NCBI GenBank assembly: GCA_900546365.1
Contig: URCF01000011.1
Coordinates: 1 to 64,000, forward strand
DNA length: 64,000 nucleotides
Source of the DNA: an uncultured Porphyromonadaceae bacterium
GTDB lineage: Bacteria > Bacteroidota > Bacteroidia > Bacteroidales > Muribaculaceae
Reading direction: 5' to 3'
Every line of letters starts with the position of its first letter. Positions within the stretch are counted from its first letter, which is position 1. Under the pieces are notes generated by a model. That model was given only the letters and a program-made list of their open reading frames with translations, searched no databases and was not told the DNA's origin. The position numbers and the translations under genes were made by a program. Shown piece after piece: positions 32,287 to 41,426 of this stretch.

Positions 32287-32307
32287 AAACTTTTCTATAT
32301 TTGCATA

Positions 32308-32315
32308 CAAAGATA
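32308..32315 (-). promoter_or_regulatory. -7 box of the acyltransferase gene
   Basis: Minus-strand TATCTTTG, 22 bases before the ATG at 32286. Confidence 0.6.
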
Positions 32316-32348
32316 GTTGTTTGGTGTGGGAAAATAGCATCAAATGGC

Positions 32349-32356
32349 TACATTTG
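32349..32356 (+). promoter_or_regulatory. -7 box of the SGNH lipoprotein gene
   Basis: TACATTTG fits TAnnTTTG and lies 18 bases before the ATG at 32375; it is divergent to the acyltransferase promoter 33 bases away. Confidence 0.5.
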
Positions 32357-32374
32357 TGATGCGAATAACATATT

Positions 32375-32959
32375 ATGTTTAAATTAGCGATAAAATCAGC
32401 TGCATTGACAGCATTTTTATTCCTCATGCCATCGTGTGAGGATGGCGCACAGCGCAGGGTAACATTCGTCGGAGACTCGATGATAGAGCGTTGGGATGTT
32501 CAATATTGTTTTCCCAACTTTGATTGTACCAATATGGGAGTGTCTGGTGCTGGAATAAAATATATTGAATCACTTGCCGGGAGATTCCATGGTGAAACCA
32601 TTGCGGTGATGATCGGCACCAACAACAATGGCGAATATCCCAACGAAACACTCGCTGAGAAATTCGCGCAAAAGTATTGCTCAGCCATAGAGTCGCTTGG
32701 TGCCGACAAGGTGTATCTTTTCTCCATACTGCCACGACAGGCCACACATGACCGCGAAGACATCAACGAAGATATCGCCACAGTCAACGGCAAAATCAGG
32801 CAGATGCTGGGTGACAAGCCGAATGTGGTGTATATCGACACCAACGATGAGTTTATGGATGGAAACAGAATCAACCGGCAATATTATGTTGACGGACTGC
32901 ACCTCACAGCTTGGGGGTATGAACTCTTAACAGCAAAACTGAAACAATATCTGGATTAA
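32375..32959 (+). CDS. SGNH/GDSL hydrolase lipoprotein
   Basis: A 194-residue lipoprotein ('TAFLFLMPSCEDG', Cys 21) with the SGNH blocks: 'VTFVGDSMIERW' (nucleophile Ser), 'MGVSGAGIKY' (Gly), 'AVMIGTNNNGEY' (Asn) and 'YVDGLHLTAWGYELL' (Asp-His). It is likely an esterase removing acyl groups from a surface carbohydrate or lipid; the substrate is not visible. The next gene starts 1 base after its stop. Confidence 0.88.
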   Translation: MFKLAIKSAALTAFLFLMPSCEDGAQRRVTFVGDSMIERWDVQYCFPNFDCTNMGVSGAGIKYIESLAGRFHGETIAVMIGTNNNGEYPNETLAEKFAQKYCSAIESLGADKVYLFSILPRQATHDREDINEDIATVNGKIRQMLGDKPNVVYIDTNDEFMDGNRINRQYYVDGLHLTAWGYELLTAKLKQYLD

Positions 32960-32960
32960 G

Positions 32961-33554
32961 ATGAGACATTGGTTAATCATATTTTGTTTACTGATCACAC
33001 TGCCGGGGTTTGCCCGCGGGCAATTTGATGTGGGATTGCGTGATTCGCGCTTTATCTATGGACAATACACCCTGGACAACCATTACTTCGGTCGGCTTGA
33101 GCAGAGTGTGTTTTCAGAAGCCATAGCCGACCAATATCTGCGCGGATATGTTGGTTATATCGCCCGACCGGGCAAATGGGAACTTAAAGCGAGCGGATAT
33201 TTCGGGAGCACATACAATAGGTCGTATCATAGCGAGGGCGCCTTGCTCAGCGCACGTTTTTTTCCATGGAAAAGGCTGTGGATAAAGGGTGTGCTCAATC
33301 CGCATCACGATTCCGGGATTGGATACAGCACTTGCTATGAAGCCGTTGCCGGAGTGTCGATTGTCAAGGCTATTGATCTGCTTGCAGGATACAGCACGAT
33401 TCCGGAATACAGGCAGTCGGAAAAACGGGCACATGTGGGGTTCGATTTCCATGTGGGTCATCTGAATGTATCTCCGGTGCTTTCCCTTGCCACCACCGGA
33501 GCCTCCAAGGCCAACAGGCTGCGATTGCTCGTGAATTTTAATTATCAATTTTAA
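32961..33554 (+). CDS. Small outer-membrane barrel-like protein
   Basis: A 197-residue protein with a signal peptide ('WLIIFCLLITLPGFARG') and alternating aromatic/hydrophobic strands through to a final 'LRLLVNFNYQF', the terminal Phe being typical of outer-membrane barrels. Size would suit about eight strands. No family recognised. Co-transcribed with the SGNH lipoprotein (1-base gap). Confidence 0.7.
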   Translation: MRHWLIIFCLLITLPGFARGQFDVGLRDSRFIYGQYTLDNHYFGRLEQSVFSEAIADQYLRGYVGYIARPGKWELKASGYFGSTYNRSYHSEGALLSARFFPWKRLWIKGVLNPHHDSGIGYSTCYEAVAGVSIVKAIDLLAGYSTIPEYRQSEKRAHVGFDFHVGHLNVSPVLSLATTGASKANRLRLLVNFNYQF

Positions 33555-33580
33555 CAAACTAACTTATGTGTATGCTTTTG

Positions 33581-33628
33581 CGTTATACAGTTCGTTAGCG
33601 TTTCATATGCCGTAAGGCGCGTATAACG
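33581..33628 (+). repeat. 8-bp inverted repeat before the beta-helix gene
   Basis: CGTTATAC (33581-33588) is inverted at 33621-33628 (GTATAACG), with 32 bases between and a T-rich run (TTGTTTTATTTATT) after it. It could terminate the preceding operon or act as a 5' control element. Confidence 0.45.
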
Positions 33629-33658
33629 ATTGTTTTATTTATTCTAAATTTTAGCGCA

Positions 33659-36025
33659 ATGGCTAACAATATTATTACACTCGAATCCGGGTCGCTGTCA
33701 TCTTACCCGGCAGGAACAACTATTGTGGTGGCTGATGGAGCAACAGTTTCTGTTCCTATTGGTCTGCCTGTGACTATGGGGGAAAATTGCCGATTGATTC
33801 TTGGCTCCGGAAGCACCCTTGATGTGGATGGAACACTGGAAATGTCAAACGGCAGTGTGCTCGATGCTAAAAAAGGAGCGATCAATCTTCAGGGGGAACT
33901 GAAACTTTTGGCCAACAGTACTATTTGTTTGCGCGACTATCCGGTGGTGGGAAACGGGACTATAGGAGCTCCAGCATACACTCTTTATTCTCACCAGCAG
34001 AGTTATGCATCACTCGTGGCTCCATGTACGTTTATCTTCAACGGTGTCAGTGTGACCGGTATGTGGCATATCGACCGGGCTTATCCGCAATGGTTCGCCG
34101 AACCCGGATGCGATGATTGGTCCGACCCTATAAACAAGGCGATTGATATGAAATACACCGGAGAAGTGTTTTTGCAACGAGGGAGGTATAAAGTCAAGAA
34201 ATCGGTGAAAATAAATTATGGCATTGAGCTTGTTGGAGAGAGCGGTGCCCCTCGTTTCTTTGACAGTAATGAGAATTACAGGTCTGATTTTTGGGGCACA
34301 TCGTTGTTTGTCAGCAACTCCGATGCCACATTGACAGATTTCCAGTCTGGCTACATGGTGCTTGTGAATACCAAGGATGTGGCCGATTACCCCAACCCCA
34401 ATACCCCCATACGCAATCAGTTCGGGATGTGGAGAGTGAACAACCCATACAATGTAACGGCACTCCGCAATATTACATTGATGGATGGTGAGGATAACAG
34501 CCAAGTGCTTCCAGGATTGTCTGCACTGTTCACGGCCGGGGGGATGACCATAGAAAATTGTGATTTTAGGAATTTCAAGCAAGCGATAGTCAAGAGCCGT
34601 GATTATGCGGATGGATTCGTGATTAGGAATTGCCGGTTCTCGGGTGTTCACAAGAAGCATTACGAAAATATCGTGCAGCCTGACAGCGATGGGATATACG
34701 ATACGGAATATATGGTGCATTTAGTAGGCGATGGTGACAACCTCCAGATAGTGGGCAACTCATTCAGCGGAGGGAATATAAAGCGCTACCGCGCCCTTTT
34801 TGTCTCAAACAATCGTGGTGGCACGATAAGCGACAACATCACCGGCGGCATCATCAAATTTTCGGATTGCCGAGGGCTGTCGTTTGTCAACAATCACATG
34901 GAGTCATCTATGGAGTCCGGCGAGGGAATGCAGATACAGGTGCTTAACGCCCAAATGGAGGTATCCAATAATTTTTTCTACAAAAGTGAGCTTGGCAACA
35001 TTGTTGTTAGTTCTAATGGATATAACATTCCCTGTGTATTGGAACTCCATGATAATAGTTATCTACTGCCGTTCCATAATCTATTTCACGGATTGAGTAA
35101 TAATACCATAGCTCACAAAAGCTTAGAAGATAGAAAAGCAGAATTCCAAAAATGGAAGTCTATATGGTTGGCGCGAGTAGCCAAACCGGAAATCATTGTT
35201 GGTTACGGTGCAACTGTGAACATTTCCAATCAATATCGAAATACGGCATTGAAGCAATCTCTTACATGGCCGGTAACTGTTGGTGTGAGTTTTGGTACAG
35301 AGAAGTTTAATGGCACGATTGCATCGCCGGAATCAGTGGAAAGGCTAAACAATTTGTTGCCATTTCTATCGTGCAAGGGTACTATTAGTGCAGGATATGA
35401 TATTAATGGCGTGAGTTATTCGCTATCAAATATAAATCAACGAACGGCTGCAATGATGAACAATTCTAATGACCGATGGTATGCCATGTCGGGCAAATAT
35501 GAGTATTATGCGGTGTTTGTCATTGATCGTCAGAGGGGTATCATTGCCTATCCTCAAGGTATGCCTTATATAAAACTTAAGGACATTAATTCAACAGCGT
35601 TTTCATTGGCGAAAACAAATTTTATAGAAAGCCCATTGGCCGAGGATGCTGTAAGTACCCTTGTCACAATTCATGGGGAGGATTCTGCACCAGTTTGGAG
35701 CGGGTATCTGAGGATGTATCGATGTTGCACGGATGCTGCCGGAGCTAAGACATGGAGCACGGTAGATGTGCCTGTGGCCAATGTGTTGACCCTTTATGAC
35801 AACGGCCTGTTTTTTGGTGGTTATCCTTGGATGGATTGCGAAGACCCGTCACAAAATCTTACGATAGCTGATGACCTTAAAATAAAACATGTGTCGCATA
35901 TAAATGAATCAGTAGAATGTTATGGCGAAACACGGCCATTGGCGTTGCCGTCAAGCTGGAGCGTAGGCGACAAACTGTTTAATATCGGTGCCGACAGTTC
36001 TTGGTCAGTATTCCTAAAAAAATAA
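33659..36025 (+). CDS. Right-handed beta-helix (pectate-lyase-like) protein, no signal peptide
   Basis: A 788-residue protein. Residues 1-130 form repetitive beta strands ('GTTIVVADGATVSVPIGLPV', 'GSTLDVDGTLEMSNGSVLDA'), 135-440 a pectate-lyase-like helix ('WFAEPGCDDWSDPINKAIDM', 'GIELVGES', 'GGMTIENCDFRNFKQAIVKS', 'VGNSFSGGNI'). The remainder is unassigned. The 'D-W-x-x-A-I' start of the helix and absence of any signal peptide recall phage tailspikes. From about 34,900 the DNA looks more AT-rich and the codon use differs. It may be a phage-derived or non-classically exported glycan-binding protein; the function is unknown. Confidence 0.65.
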   Translation: MANNIITLESGSLSSYPAGTTIVVADGATVSVPIGLPVTMGENCRLILGSGSTLDVDGTLEMSNGSVLDAKKGAINLQGELKLLANSTICLRDYPVVGNGTIGAPAYTLYSHQQSYASLVAPCTFIFNGVSVTGMWHIDRAYPQWFAEPGCDDWSDPINKAIDMKYTGEVFLQRGRYKVKKSVKINYGIELVGESGAPRFFDSNENYRSDFWGTSLFVSNSDATLTDFQSGYMVLVNTKDVADYPNPNTPIRNQFGMWRVNNPYNVTALRNITLMDGEDNSQVLPGLSALFTAGGMTIENCDFRNFKQAIVKSRDYADGFVIRNCRFSGVHKKHYENIVQPDSDGIYDTEYMVHLVGDGDNLQIVGNSFSGGNIKRYRALFVSNNRGGTISDNITGGIIKFSDCRGLSFVNNHMESSMESGEGMQIQVLNAQMEVSNNFFYKSELGNIVVSSNGYNIPCVLELHDNSYLLPFHNLFHGLSNNTIAHKSLEDRKAEFQKWKSIWLARVAKPEIIVGYGATVNISNQYRNTALKQSLTWPVTVGVSFGTEKFNGTIASPESVERLNNLLPFLSCKGTISAGYDINGVSYSLSNINQRTAAMMNNSNDRWYAMSGKYEYYAVFVIDRQRGIIAYPQGMPYIKLKDINSTAFSLAKTNFIESPLAEDAVSTLVTIHGEDSAPVWSGYLRMYRCCTDAAGAKTWSTVDVPVANVLTLYDNGLFFGGYPWMDCEDPSQNLTIADDLKIKHVSHINESVECYGETRPLALPSSWSVGDKLFNIGADSSWSVFLKK

Positions 36026-36113
36026 AACAAAAGTTAATCATGTGTTTACATTTGCTTGAATCAATGAAATATCGTTAATTTGCAACATTGGAAATTTAAA
36101 TAACATGTTGACT

Positions 36114-37234
36114 ATGAAACAACAGATTGCTTATACTTTTTTGTTTTTTCTTTGATAAATATATTTTCGTTTGTGGCGTACGCTTCTGAAAAAACGGAGA
36201 TTGAAATACTAAATAAAAGCATTAAAAGTGAAAGTGGGGATCACGTTGTTAAAAAAACCGGCAATGCAACGTATCTCTACAATGGCATATCTTTCAAACT
36301 ATCGGATGATGGGTATCTATCGCTTCGGGGTATGGTGCAGGAAGAGTATGATAGCTACGGCTATCATGGGATTTATCCTTGGGAATGGGGGAAGGATACC
36401 CCCGGGGAAATACCTGTGCCGGAACAACTGCCGATTGACGGGGTTTATTATCCGGTTACGCACATCGGACTCTACGGTTTAGGCGTGAGTGATGAATTCT
36501 GTCCAAGTGTAGGACCTATAATATTAAAGCTCCCCGGCACCATCACCACCATAGAATCTTTCGCCACAGCGTGGGGTTATTGGAGTACAGGAAATTCTGT
36601 GCTATATATCACATTGCCTGAATCTGTAAGAGTTATAGAACACCATGCGTTTATACATAATATAACCGAGGTTATCTACGACCGTGATTTTCTCAACAAT
36701 GGCATTGAATATCTCGGTGCGGCATTCTTGCCACGGCAAGGAGAGGTGTTGCCCGATGTGCCGGCATCTGTGAAGACTGTTCAAAGCGGGGCGTTCTTTT
36801 TGCAACCAAAAGATGGTAAGAACATTTCCCATCGGCTGGTATGTCATGCCGTCGAGCCACCGGAGGTTGTTCCGTACATTGATAATGAAGTGAGTCTGAC
36901 CGGTTTTACGGACGACGAGTTGTACGAACATCAATCACCGGATCCTAACTACCACAATCCATACAGATATGGTGGTCCGAGTGTTGACCACGAATTGACG
37001 GTGTATGTGCCGGATGAGTCATTGGAGCTGTACAAGGCGCATCCGGTATGGGGCAAGGTAAAGGCTATACTTCCGATGTCCACCGCCATTGACGGGGTGG
37101 AGAATGACCGCGATGTGAATGATGATATCCCCGTGGAGTATTTCAATCTGCAGGGTGTTCGCGTGGAGAACCCATCGTCAGGAATTTTTATACGCCGTCA
37201 CGGCAACAAGGTTGACAAGGTACTGCTGCGTTGA
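36114..37234 (+). pseudogene. BspA-type leucine-rich repeat protein with frameshifted signal peptide
   Basis: The ATG at 36114 opens 'MKQQIAYTFLFFL' and hits TGA at 36153-36155. One frame over, from 36152, the sequence reads 'INIFSFVAYASEKTEIEILN' and runs 360 codons to 37234. Adding one T to either T6 tract (36137-36142 or 36144-36149) fuses them into a proper signal peptide ending 'FVAYA'. The mature part has LRR_5/BspA-like units ('ILKLPGTITTIESFA', 'ITLPESVRVIEHHAF', 'VPASVKTVQSGAF') and the tail 'PVEYFNLQGVRVENPSSGIF'. It is either phase-variable, decayed, or a sequencing error. Surface protein of unknown ligand. Confidence 0.7.
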
Positions 37235-37278
37235 GAATAGTTAGCGTTGGCTGGGCGATGAAAGAATGGTGAAATATT

Positions 37279-37309
37279 TTGGGGGAATGGATGGAATTTT
37301 GTAATTTCG
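37279..37309 (+). promoter_or_regulatory. Promoter of nifJ
   Basis: TTG at 37279-37281, 20 bases, then TAATTTCG at 37302-37309 (one mismatch to TAnnTTTG). Leader of roughly 75 bases. Confidence 0.5.
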
Positions 37310-37393
37310 CCAATGTAATTTATCCGCACCGTGTGGTTTTATCAAACACGGTGAAAATAAGCCAATTAACTCTAAATAGATTACATAAACACT

Positions 37394-40300
37394 ATGAGTA
37401 AAGAAAAGAAATTCTTGACTTGTGACGGTAATCAGGCTGCTGCGCATATCTCGTATATGTTCTCCGAAGTGGCTGCCATTTACCCCATCACACCTTCGTC
37501 CACCATGGCGGAGTATGTTGACGAATGGGCCGCTGCCGGCCGTAAAAACATTTTCGGTGAAACTGTGCTCGTGCAGGAGATGCAGAGCGAGGGTGGTGCC
37601 GCAGGTGCCGTTCACGGTTCACTGCAGGCCGGTGCGCTGACCACCACCTATACCGCATCGCAGGGTTTGCTGCTGATGATCCCCAACATGTACAAGATTG
37701 CCGGTGAACTACTTCCGTGCGTGTTCCATGTGTCGGCCCGTACCATCGCGTCCCACGCGCTTTCAATTTTCGGTGACCATCAGGATGTGATGTCAGTGCG
37801 TCAAACCGGTTTCGCCATGCTCGCTGAAGGTTCAGTTCAGGAGGTTATGGACCTGGCCGGTGTCGCTCACCTGAGCACCATCAAGAGCCGTGTGCCTTTT
37901 GTGAATTTCTTTGACGGCTTCCGCACATCCCACGAGATCCAGAAGATTGAGGTAGTGGATCAGGAAGACCTTGAGCCGCTGCTGGACCGCAAGGCACTTG
38001 CCGAGTTCCGCGAACGCGCTCTCAACCCCGATGCGCCCGTGGCCCGCGGTATGGCCGAGAACGGCGATGTATTCTTCCAGCACCGCGAGGCTTGCAACAA
38101 GTACTATGAGGCAGTGCCCGAAATCGTTGAGGAATACATGGGCGAGATTTCCAAGATCACAGGCCGTGAATACCACCTGTTCAACTACTACGGCGCACCC
38201 GATGCCGAGCGCGTGATCATCGCCATGGGTTCTGTGACCCAGGCCGCACAGGAAGCCATTGACCATCTCGTGGCCAAAGGCGAGAAGGTGGGTCTTGTAG
38301 CCGTACACCTTTACCGTCCTTTCTCGGCCAAGCATTTCCTTGCTGCTGTGCCCAAAACAGCCAAGTGCATCGCAGTGCTCGACCGCACCAAGGAACCCGG
38401 AGCCACCGGCGACCCCCTGTATCTCGATGTGGCTGAATGCTACACCGGCGTGGCCAACGCTCCCCGCATTGTTGCCGGACGCTACGGTCTCGCTTCCAAG
38501 GACACCACACCCGCGCAGATCATCGCTGTTTACGACAACCTCGCATTGCCCGAGCCCAAGAATCATTTCACCGTGGGCATCGTGGACGATGTGACTTTCA
38601 CTTCGCTTCCCCCGGTAGAGGAGATTGCTCTCAGCGGCGAAAGCACCTTCGAAGCCAAATTCTACGGCCTTGGCGCCGATGGTACAGTGGGTGCCAACAA
38701 GAACTCGGTGAAGATCATCGGTGACAACACCTCCAAATATTGCCAGGCCTACTTCGCCTACGACTCCAAGAAGTCGGGCGGCTTCACCTGCTCCCACCTC
38801 CGCTTCGGCGACGATCCCATCCGCTCCACCTATCTGGTGACCACCCCCAACTTCGTGGCATGCCATGTCCAGGCCTACCTGCACATGTATGATGTGACCC
38901 GCGGCCTGCGCGATGGCGGCACATTCCTGCTCAACACCATCTGGGAGGGCGAGGAGCTGGCCAAGAACCTGCCCAACAACATCAAGAAATATTTCGCTGA
39001 CCACAACATCACCGTATATTATATCAACGCCACCAAGATAGCTCAGGAAATCGGGTTGGGCAACCGCACCAACACCATTCTGCAGAGTGCATTCTTCCGC
39101 ATCACCGAGGTGATTCCCGTTGACCTGGCCGTTGAGCAGATGAAGAAATTCATTGTAAAGAGCTACGGCAAGAAGGGTGAGGATGTGGTGAACAAGAACT
39201 ATGCAGCTGTGGACCGCGGCGGCGAATACAAGCAGCTCCCCGTGGACAAAGCCTGGAGCAACCTCCCCGCCGACGAGCAACCCGCCAACAACGACCCCGC
39301 TTTCATCAACGAAGTGGTGCGCCCCATCAACGCCCAGAACGGCGACCTGCTCAAGGTGTCAGCCTTCAAGGGTATCGAAGACGGCACATGGGCCCAGGGT
39401 ACCGCTGCCTACGAGAAGCGCGGCGTGGCTGCTTTCGTGCCCGAATGGAAAGAAGAGAACTGTATCCAGTGCAACAAGTGTGCCTACGTTTGTCCTCACG
39501 CTGCCATCCGTCCGTTTGTACTCGATGCCGCCGAAATGGCCAACGCACCGTTCGGTGAGAACGACACCCTCCCCGCCATCGGCAAGACATTTGCCGGCAT
39601 GCGGTTCATCCAGAGCGTGGATGTGCTCGACTGCCTCGGCTGCAGCAACTGCGTGGATGTATGTCCCGGCAAGAAGAACAAGGAGACAGGCGAAGTGGAG
39701 AAGGCTCTGGTGATGAAGCCCCTCGAAACCCAGCTCAACGTACAGAAAGAGTGGGATTACTGTGTGGCCAACGTAGCCTCCAAACAGCATCTTGTGGATG
39801 TGAAGGCCAACGTGAAGAACAGCCAGTTCGCCACCCCGCTGTTTGAATTCTCCGGCGCATGCTCTGGCTGCGGTGAAACACCATACGTGAAGCTCATCAG
39901 CCAGCTCTACGGCGACCACGAGATGGTGGCCAACGCCACAGGTTGCTCGTCAATCTACTCCGGCTCCGTGCCCTCCACCCCCTACACCACCAACGCCAAG
40001 GGTCATGGTCCCGCTTGGGGCAACTCCCTGTTTGAGGATTTCTGCGAGTTCGGCCTCGGCATGTTCATTGCCAACGAGAAGCTCCGCGCCCGTCTTGAGG
40101 AAGCCATGAAGACTGCCACCACCTGCCCCAATTGCAGCAACGAAATCCACGAACTTGCCCAGAAATGGCTTGACAACAAGGAGGATGCAGTGATCACCCG
40201 CGAGATAGCCGATACCATCGTGCCTCTGTGCGAAGCTTGCGGCTGCGACACCTGCAAAACCATCCTCGACATGAAGCACTACATCGTGAAGCGCTCGCAG

Positions 40301-40981
40301 TGGATCATCGGCGGTGACGGTGCCAGCTACGACATCGGCTTCGGCGGTCTGGACCACGTGCTTGCCTCGGGCAAGAATGTGAACCTGCTCGTGCTCGACA
40401 CCGAGGTTTACTCCAACACCGGCGGTCAGGCCTCCAAGGCCACCCCGCTCGGCGCCATCGCCAAGTTTGCCGCTTCCGGCAAGCGTATCCGCAAAAAGGA
40501 CCTCGGCCTCATCGCCAGCACCTACGGCTATGTTTACGCAGCCCAGGTGGCCATGGGTGCCGACCAGGCCCAGACCCTCAAAGCCATCCGCGAGGCTGAA
40601 GCCTACGACGGACCCTCTATCATCATCGCCTACGCTCCGTGTATCAACCACGGCATCAAGGCCGGCATGGGCAAGGCTCAGCACGAGGAGGAGAACGCTG
40701 TGAAGTGCGGCTACTGGCACCTGTGGCGCTACAATCCCGCCCTTGAGGAAGAAGGCAAGAACCCCTTCACCCTCGACAGCAAGGAGCCGGATTGGGACAA
40801 ATTTGAGGATTTCCTCAAAGGCGAAGTGCGCTACGCTTCCGTGCTCAAGCAGTACCCCAACGAAGCAGCCGAACTGTTCGCAGCCGCCAAGGCCAACGCA
40901 CAGTGGCGCTACAACAACTATCGTCGTCTCGCCCAGCAGCAGTGGGGCGTGGATCCCGAGGTTGGCAACCTGCCCAAGTAA
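37394..40981 (+). CDS. nifJ: Pyruvate:ferredoxin (flavodoxin) oxidoreductase
   Basis: A 1195-residue single-chain PFOR converting pyruvate and CoA to acetyl-CoA, CO2 and reduced ferredoxin. Domain I/II starts 'FLTCDGNQAAAHISYMFSEV' with 'YPITPSSTMAEYVDEWAA'. Domain V has two 4Fe-4S motifs near 'CIQCNKCAYVCPHAAIRP' and 'CLGCSNCVDVCPG'. The TPP-binding C-domain has 'GACSGCGETPYVKLISQLYG', 'IIGGDGASYDIGFGGLDHVL' and 'DTEVYSNTGGQASKATPLGA'. Length is normal. It stands alone with its own promoter and terminator and is probably highly expressed (strong codon bias). Confidence 0.98.
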   Translation: MSKEKKFLTCDGNQAAAHISYMFSEVAAIYPITPSSTMAEYVDEWAAAGRKNIFGETVLVQEMQSEGGAAGAVHGSLQAGALTTTYTASQGLLLMIPNMYKIAGELLPCVFHVSARTIASHALSIFGDHQDVMSVRQTGFAMLAEGSVQEVMDLAGVAHLSTIKSRVPFVNFFDGFRTSHEIQKIEVVDQEDLEPLLDRKALAEFRERALNPDAPVARGMAENGDVFFQHREACNKYYEAVPEIVEEYMGEISKITGREYHLFNYYGAPDAERVIIAMGSVTQAAQEAIDHLVAKGEKVGLVAVHLYRPFSAKHFLAAVPKTAKCIAVLDRTKEPGATGDPLYLDVAECYTGVANAPRIVAGRYGLASKDTTPAQIIAVYDNLALPEPKNHFTVGIVDDVTFTSLPPVEEIALSGESTFEAKFYGLGADGTVGANKNSVKIIGDNTSKYCQAYFAYDSKKSGGFTCSHLRFGDDPIRSTYLVTTPNFVACHVQAYLHMYDVTRGLRDGGTFLLNTIWEGEELAKNLPNNIKKYFADHNITVYYINATKIAQEIGLGNRTNTILQSAFFRITEVIPVDLAVEQMKKFIVKSYGKKGEDVVNKNYAAVDRGGEYKQLPVDKAWSNLPADEQPANNDPAFINEVVRPINAQNGDLLKVSAFKGIEDGTWAQGTAAYEKRGVAAFVPEWKEENCIQCNKCAYVCPHAAIRPFVLDAAEMANAPFGENDTLPAIGKTFAGMRFIQSVDVLDCLGCSNCVDVCPGKKNKETGEVEKALVMKPLETQLNVQKEWDYCVANVASKQHLVDVKANVKNSQFATPLFEFSGACSGCGETPYVKLISQLYGDHEMVANATGCSSIYSGSVPSTPYTTNAKGHGPAWGNSLFEDFCEFGLGMFIANEKLRARLEEAMKTATTCPNCSNEIHELAQKWLDNKEDAVITREIADTIVPLCEACGCDTCKTILDMKHYIVKRSQWIIGGDGASYDIGFGGLDHVLASGKNVNLLVLDTEVYSNTGGQASKATPLGAIAKFAASGKRIRKKDLGLIASTYGYVYAAQVAMGADQAQTLKAIREAEAYDGPSIIIAYAPCINHGIKAGMGKAQHEEENAVKCGYWHLWRYNPALEEEGKNPFTLDSKEPDWDKFEDFLKGEVRYASVLKQYPNEAAELFAAAKANAQWRYNNYRRLAQQQWGVDPEVGNLPK

Positions 40982-41000
40982 CACAACACCTTAATATAAA

Positions 41001-41035
41001 AAAGCGGAGACCGATACGGTTTCCGCTTTCTTTGT
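41001..41035 (+). terminator. Terminator of nifJ
   Basis: AAAGCGGAGACC (41001-41012) pairs, with one G-U, to GGTTTCCGCTTT (41018-41029) around GATAC, followed by CTTTGTCTTTG. Confidence 0.85.
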
Positions 41036-41097
41036 CTTTGTCACACATCCGCGATGCCACCAATAGTGGACGCTGTGCAGACACAGAAGACGCAGTG

Positions 41098-41421
41098 TTA
41101 TTTGAGCAAATCCTCCACTTTGGCAGCAAGCTGTCCATAAGGAAGCGCCCCTACCGAACGGGAGATATTGCCTTCCAGGTCAATGAAAAAAACAGTTGGA
41201 ATAGACATGATGCGTGCCGCTTGTGCAAGCGACTGGTTTTTATCAACATCTACTTTCAGCACCTTTACCCGACCGTCGTATTCTTTAGACAAACGTTCAA
41301 TAGAGGGCGCCAGCGCTTTGCACGGACCACACCATGTGGCGTAGAAGTCAATGACTACCGGCATTTTGCCTGTATAGTCATACCCTTTCAAGTTTTCAAG
41401 ATAGTTTTGAATATTTTCCAT
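41098..41421 (-). CDS. Thioredoxin
   Basis: A 107-residue thioredoxin with the active site 'FYATWCGPCKALAPSIERLS' (Cys 31 and 34), the cis-proline region 'RIMSIPTVFFIDLEG' and the final helix. No signal peptide, so cytoplasmic. The ATG at 41421 lies 6 bases past the stop of the upstream ferredoxin gene. The pair is divergent from oxyR, implying a role in oxidative stress repair. Confidence 0.93.
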   Translation of the reverse strand: MENIQNYLENLKGYDYTGKMPVVIDFYATWCGPCKALAPSIERLSKEYDGRVKVLKVDVDKNQSLAQAARIMSIPTVFFIDLEGNISRSVGALPYGQLAAKVEDLLK

Positions 41422-41426
41422 AATTG

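Noticed and set aside
37832..39280. Long minus-strand ORF opposite nifJ
   Set aside because: NifJ motifs are all present on the plus strand, so this is a codon-bias shadow.
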